NCBI GenBank assembly: GCA_945898185.1
Contig: CAMDHP010000003.1
Span: forward strand, 1 to 64,000
DNA: 64,000 nt
Direction of reading: 5' to 3'
DNA from: Akkermansia muciniphila
GTDB lineage: Bacteria > Verrucomicrobiota > Verrucomicrobiia > Opitutales > Opitutaceae
Below are positions 59,901-64,000 of the stretch, piece after piece; position 1 is the stretch's first letter; each line of letters starts with the position of its first letter. The notes under the pieces are model-generated. The model made no database searches, was not told the DNA's origin, and worked only from the letters and a program-made list of their open reading frames with translations. Both the position numbers and the translations under genes were made by a program.

Positions 59901-60285
59901 CGGGCAGGGCGGCAGCGAGAGAGGTGGTGGCGGCCTCGCCCGGATCACGACCATCACGGGTGCCGCCCTCGACATCGGCGATCCAGGCAAGCCCGGTGGC
60001 GTAGGCGTGTTTGCAATTCTCGCCGACAGGGCACGAACAACGGCAGGTCCAGGCGCCGCGAGTGTAGAAAAAAGTGAGGCCCAGGACGGTCTCGTCTTTG
60101 ACCTCGGCGTTGAAGTAGTGGTCGGCGGCGGAGCGAACGGAGAGCACCGAGCCGGCCTGGAACAAGTCGCGCCCGCGCTGACGTGCAGCGGGCGTGAACT
60201 CGTCGAGGCGGAGACGGAGCGCGGCGACCGCCTCGGGCGTGCGGACGCTGCGCACGACGGGCGGACGGGGACGGGAAGTGGCCAT
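56965..60285 (-). CDS. SNF2-family helicase with N-terminal SWIM zinc finger
   Basis: [96 protein letters not shown]. Confidence 0.95.
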   Translation of the reverse strand: [1106 protein letters not shown]

Positions 60286-60294
60286 TACGCGGAC

Positions 60295-61827
60295 TTAATA
60301 AACCTGCTCTTCCAGAAGAGCAAAGAGTTCGGCCTCGGTGATGCGGCGTTGGGTCATGGAGTCGCGCTCGCGAAGGGTGAAGGTGTCGCCCTCTTTCTCG
60401 ATGGTGTCGAAATCGATGGTGACGCACCACGGCGTGCCGATCTCGTCTTGGCGGCGGTAGCGTTTGCCGATCGCGCCGCCCTCGTCGTAAAACACGGCAT
60501 AGCGACGCTGGAGTTTTTTGTGCAAGGCCTGGGCGCGGGCAACGAGCTGCTCCTTGTTTTTAAGCAGCGGGAGGACGGCGACCTTGACCGGGGCGATGCG
60601 CGGGCTGAGCCGGAGGACGGTGCGCGTCTCGGTGTTGCCCTTCTCATCGGTCACCGGCTCCTCGGCGTAGCCGGCAGTGAGCACGGCGAGGAAAATGCGG
60701 TCGAGGCCGACGGCGGGCTCGATGACGTGGGGGACGAATTTCTTCTTGGTGACCTCGTCGAAAATAGTCTGCGGCACGCCCGAGGCGGCGGCGTGCTGGC
60801 CGAGGTCGTAATTGCCACGGGCGGCGATGCCCCAAAGCTCCTGCACGCCGAAGGGGAACTTGAACATGATGTCCGTTGTGCCCTTGGAATAGAACGCGAG
60901 CTTCTCCTTGAGGTGATCGTATTCGGAGAGGTGCGTATCCGGAAGGCCGATACTCTTGAGCCAGTCCTTGCACCAGTTGATCCAGTAACGATGCCACTTG
61001 GCCCAGTCGTCGTCCTCGTGGATAAAGAACTCCATTTCCATCTGCTCGAACTCGCGGGAACGGAAGATGAAGTTGCGCGGAGTGATCTCGTTGCGGAATG
61101 ACTTTCCGGTCTGGGCGATGCCGAAGGGGAGTTTGACGCGCCCGGTGTCCACGACGTTTTTGAAGTCCACGAACATGCCTTGCGCGGTCTCCGGGCGAAG
61201 ATAGGCAACGGAGGAGGCGTCGGTCATGGCACCGACGTTCGTCTGGAACATCATGTTAAAGGCACGCGGCGGGGTGAGGTCGGGGTTGCCGGTGGCGGGG
61301 GAAGGGATCTTAGTGATCTCATCGGCGGTGGCCTCGGTGAAATCCTTAGGCTGGACGGGAGCGAGGGCGCCGGTAATCGCCTTTTTGCGCTTAAAAAGTT
61401 CGGCGGCGGCCTGGAGTTCCTCGGTGGTTTTTTCGGATTCGAGGGCGGAAACGTAGCCGTGGGTCACGCCATCAATTACGATCGGGGCGAAGAAAAGCTG
61501 GTCGGCGCGGTAGCGGTTCTTGGAGACCTTGCAGTCGACGAGCGGGTCGGAGAAACCGGCGACGTGGCCGGAGGCCTCCCAGACCTTGGGGTGCATGATG
61601 ATCGAGGTCTCGATGCCGACGACGTCGTCGCGGCGGCGCACCATATCAGCCCACCAGCAGTCGCGGATGTTCTTCTTCAACTCGACGCCCATGGGGCCGT
61701 AGTCGAAAAAACCATTGAGACCACCATAGATCTCGGAGGACTGGAAAACGAAGCCGCGGCGTTTCGCGAGGGAAACAAGGGCTTCCATGAGGTTTGCGGG
61801 TTCCGGGGCGGCGGCGGGCGAGGACAT
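60295..61827 (-). CDS. glyS: glycyl-tRNA synthetase (dimeric alpha2 type)
   Basis: [45 protein letters not shown]-type core ([13 protein letters not shown]); [25 protein letters not shown]. Confidence 0.96.
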   Translation of the reverse strand: MSSPAAAPEPANLMEALVSLAKRRGFVFQSSEIYGGLNGFFDYGPMGVELKKNIRDCWWADMVRRRDDVVGIETSIIMHPKVWEASGHVAGFSDPLVDCKVSKNRYRADQLFFAPIVIDGVTHGYVSALESEKTTEELQAAAELFKRKKAITGALAPVQPKDFTEATADEITKIPSPATGNPDLTPPRAFNMMFQTNVGAMTDASSVAYLRPETAQGMFVDFKNVVDTGRVKLPFGIAQTGKSFRNEITPRNFIFRSREFEQMEMEFFIHEDDDWAKWHRYWINWCKDWLKSIGLPDTHLSEYDHLKEKLAFYSKGTTDIMFKFPFGVQELWGIAARGNYDLGQHAAASGVPQTIFDEVTKKKFVPHVIEPAVGLDRIFLAVLTAGYAEEPVTDEKGNTETRTVLRLSPRIAPVKVAVLPLLKNKEQLVARAQALHKKLQRRYAVFYDEGGAIGKRYRRQDEIGTPWCVTIDFDTIEKEGDTFTLRERDSMTQRRITEAELFALLEEQVY

Positions 61828-61909
61828 AAACGATCACACTAGCGGAAGTGTCGCGTCGCGGTCAATGGCGCGGACGCGGCAGACGTGAACAACGACAACC
61901 GCGCGCCGC

Positions 61910-62671
61910 TCAGGGCCGAGCCGGAATGGCGGGATGCACGGGAATGTGAACCTCGTAGCGCTTGAGAAAGCCGGGCATGAAGGGGCTGTTCCAATAGACG
62001 GCGTAGGCGGGGCCGTCGGCGACGAGGTCGGGACGGGTGGCGAGCCAGGCGAGGGCGGCGGCGCGCGCTTCCTCAAAGTGCGAGCGCGAGTAGCCGCCGC
62101 GCCCGCCATGGCTGACGACGAGCTGCTCGGGACGAGTTAAAACCACAACGCCCTCCGGAAGAGTTTTCGGCGAAGCAGGTGCCCCGGAGGTATTGTCGAT
62201 CATTGATTGACTAGTAGATTGGGGAGCCGCTTCCGCACCGGTGACGGCGGTGGGGCCGGGAGGGGCGGTGCGGGCAGCGTTTGTCGTGGGGGTGACTGGA
62301 GGCAGATCGGTCTCGGCTTTTGCGCGTTCGGTCGCGGCGATCCAGAAATACATCGCGCTGGTATCGCCGACATGGGCCTCCACCGGGGTCGTCATGGCGA
62401 TGTCTTTTCGCTGGATGTAGCGGAAGAGTGGCCGGAAGAGGTCGCCGTTTTTCTCAAAATAGTCGCCCTTGGCTTCGCTGCGCACCAGCAAGCCGGCGGG
62501 CAAGGTTTTGAGTTCAGTTACACCGGATTCGGTGGCGGGAAAGGCAGCGGAGGCGGACATGGCGGTGAAAGGGAGCAGGCAAAATGCGGTGAACAAAAAT
62601 AAGGCCACGAATCCGGCGCGGCCGCTCACAGGCGCGAACCACGATTTGGGCAAGATTGTGAAAAAGCGCAT
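61910..62671 (-). CDS. SOUL-family heme-binding-like protein with an atypical linker
   Basis: FRPLFRYIQRKDIAMTTPVEAHV..MYFWIA..VVVLTRPEQLVVSHGGRGGYSRSHFEEARAAALAWL..YAVYWNSPFMPGFLKRYEVHIPV. Confidence 0.87.
   Translation of the reverse strand: MRFFTILPKSWFAPVSGRAGFVALFLFTAFCLLPFTAMSASAAFPATESGVTELKTLPAGLLVRSEAKGDYFEKNGDLFRPLFRYIQRKDIAMTTPVEAHVGDTSAMYFWIAATERAKAETDLPPVTPTTNAARTAPPGPTAVTGAEAAPQSTSQSMIDNTSGAPASPKTLPEGVVVLTRPEQLVVSHGGRGGYSRSHFEEARAAALAWLATRPDLVADGPAYAVYWNSPFMPGFLKRYEVHIPVHPAIPARP
62193..62211. repeat. second copy of the 12467-12493 palindrome core, inside the SOUL-family CDS
   Basis: TTGTCGATCATTGATTGAC versus TTGTCAATCATTGATTGAC (minus strand of the first copy): 18/19 identical. 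Confidence 0.7.
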
Positions 62672-62992
62672 GAAGTAACCGTGGGCGTTTCGTGGAAATT
62701 AGCAAAGCCATGGACGCCCCGGGAAGGAATCCACGCCGCCGGATTCCCAGAATCGAAACGACTCCGTCGCTCCGCTACGCTCGATCCCGCGTCGACGGCG
62801 GACAATTCAAAGGGGCCAAGGTGTTAAATGTTAACAAGGGCCGACAAGGCGATGGGGTCTAGCGGTCAGGGGCTCGGTTTTGACTGAATCTGCAGAACGG
62901 GGTGGGCGAATTTTAGACCTGTCCATGGTTATGCTTCGTTACGCCCATGGTCGCGCTCTCCCCGAAAGTGCTGCGAATTATATCGAAAAACC

Positions 62993-63997
62993 TTAGGCTC
63001 CGAGGGCTTCGCTGGCCTCTCGGGCGGCTCGATCCCGGGGATAGGGGCGAAGGAAGGCGGTCCAGTAAAGCGCGTTGATCGCGTAGGGCACGGTGACCAT
63101 CCAAAGCATCAGGCTTTGCAGCCCGATCTGGTCGGCGAGGCGTCCGGCGGCGAGCGACAGCACCCCCGCGAACATCCCTTGCAGAAAAGAGAACAACATC
63201 GCGAACGCCGTGGCACGCGCAACGCCGGGCACCACGTGCGAAACCATTGGAAGAACAACGCCTGAGAAACCAATGGAGCCGATGAGTCCGAAACTGAACA
63301 ACATCACGAAGGGAAGCGGGCCATGGCCCCAATCCACTTGGAAAACCAGAAAACTGCCGACGGAGAAAACCGCGAGGTAAAGCTGCATCAGGATGACGCG
63401 GCCGCGCGCCTGGAAACGCCGCTCGAACCAGTCACCCAGGAAACCGCCGAGCACCGAACTGAGCATCCAGCCACCCGTGAAAGCGCCCTGAAGGTAGTTG
63501 GCGGCGGCCGTCTTCCAGCCCCGCACTTCGACAAAAAACGTCACCATGAACGACATCATAACGATGCTGGTGATAAAGATGACGCTGCCAGCGAGCAGGC
63601 GGAAGGTGGGTATTTTCCAAAGCGCCAGGCAATCGCGCAAACTGAAGTTAGCCGGTGTCGGCGGCGCCTCGGGATCAGGTTCATCATCGGAGCCAGCGGT
63701 AGCTTTGCCAGCGCCGCAGGGGGCGGGAGCGGGCTCGTCCACCCCGAAATAAATTGCGATGCCACTAAGCACACTGAGCGCGCCCATGGTGTAGAGACCC
63801 AAGCGCCAACCCTCGGGATCGCGGGCGAAGTAAGCGATGAGCGGAGTGAGCGCGAGAGAACCGAAGGAAGAAAGGCTGCGCAGCCAGCCGTAGGCTTTGC
63901 CGCGCTCGTGGTTTTTAAAATGGTCGGCGATTAGGCCGTTGGCGATGGGCTCGCCGGCGACGGTGCCGATGGCCCCGATGGCGTAAAGGATGAGCAT
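62993..63997 (-). CDS. MFS transporter, 5' end probably beyond the window
   Basis: GEPIANGLIADHFKNHERGKAYGWLRSLSSFGS..; multi-TM; ORF begins at the window edge. Confidence 0.87.
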   Translation of the reverse strand: MLILYAIGAIGTVAGEPIANGLIADHFKNHERGKAYGWLRSLSSFGSLALTPLIAYFARDPEGWRLGLYTMGALSVLSGIAIYFGVDEPAPAPCGAGKATAGSDDEPDPEAPPTPANFSLRDCLALWKIPTFRLLAGSVIFITSIVMMSFMVTFFVEVRGWKTAAANYLQGAFTGGWMLSSVLGGFLGDWFERRFQARGRVILMQLYLAVFSVGSFLVFQVDWGHGPLPFVMLFSFGLIGSIGFSGVVLPMVSHVVPGVARATAFAMLFSFLQGMFAGVLSLAAGRLADQIGLQSLMLWMVTVPYAINALYWTAFLRPYPRDRAAREASEALGA

Positions 63998-64000
63998 TTG

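Overview
This 64 kb window looks like ordinary GC-rich bacterial chromosome. Family content and repeat style suggest Verrucomicrobia/Opitutaceae, but that is inference. It is densely packed with about 60 mostly housekeeping genes. The left edge is the AT-rich promoter/leader of an rRNA operon on the minus strand; the window begins at about the 5' end of a 16S gene. Two tRNAs are visible: Arg-CCT and Leu-CAG. Recognisable pathways are: preQ0/queuosine precursor synthesis in two loci (QueC-QueE and QueD-FolE2); a PanB / split CoaC + CoaB operon; pyruvate kinase, GTP-type PEPCK, chorismate synthase, MetX, GlpK, Upp and GlyRS; several rRNA/tRNA methyltransferases; ABC, MFS and CDF transporters; LpxR; and a SNF2/SWIM helicase. 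I see no CRISPR array, prophage, intact transposon or defence island. The observations most worth following up are: (1) a single ORF that appears to fuse an MbnP-like domain to an MbnH/MauG-like di-heme peroxidase, next to a YHYH-family secreted protein; (2) a 58-codon truncated 5' remnant of glutamate synthase (gltB) missing from the ORF track; (3) several dispersed palindromic repeat families (REP-like and other), one of which appears to lie inside a SOUL-family coding sequence; (4) a split CoaB with a degenerate KXKK motif; (5) a P-loop protein with Lys->Arg in Walker A; (6) structured intergenic or leader RNA candidates.
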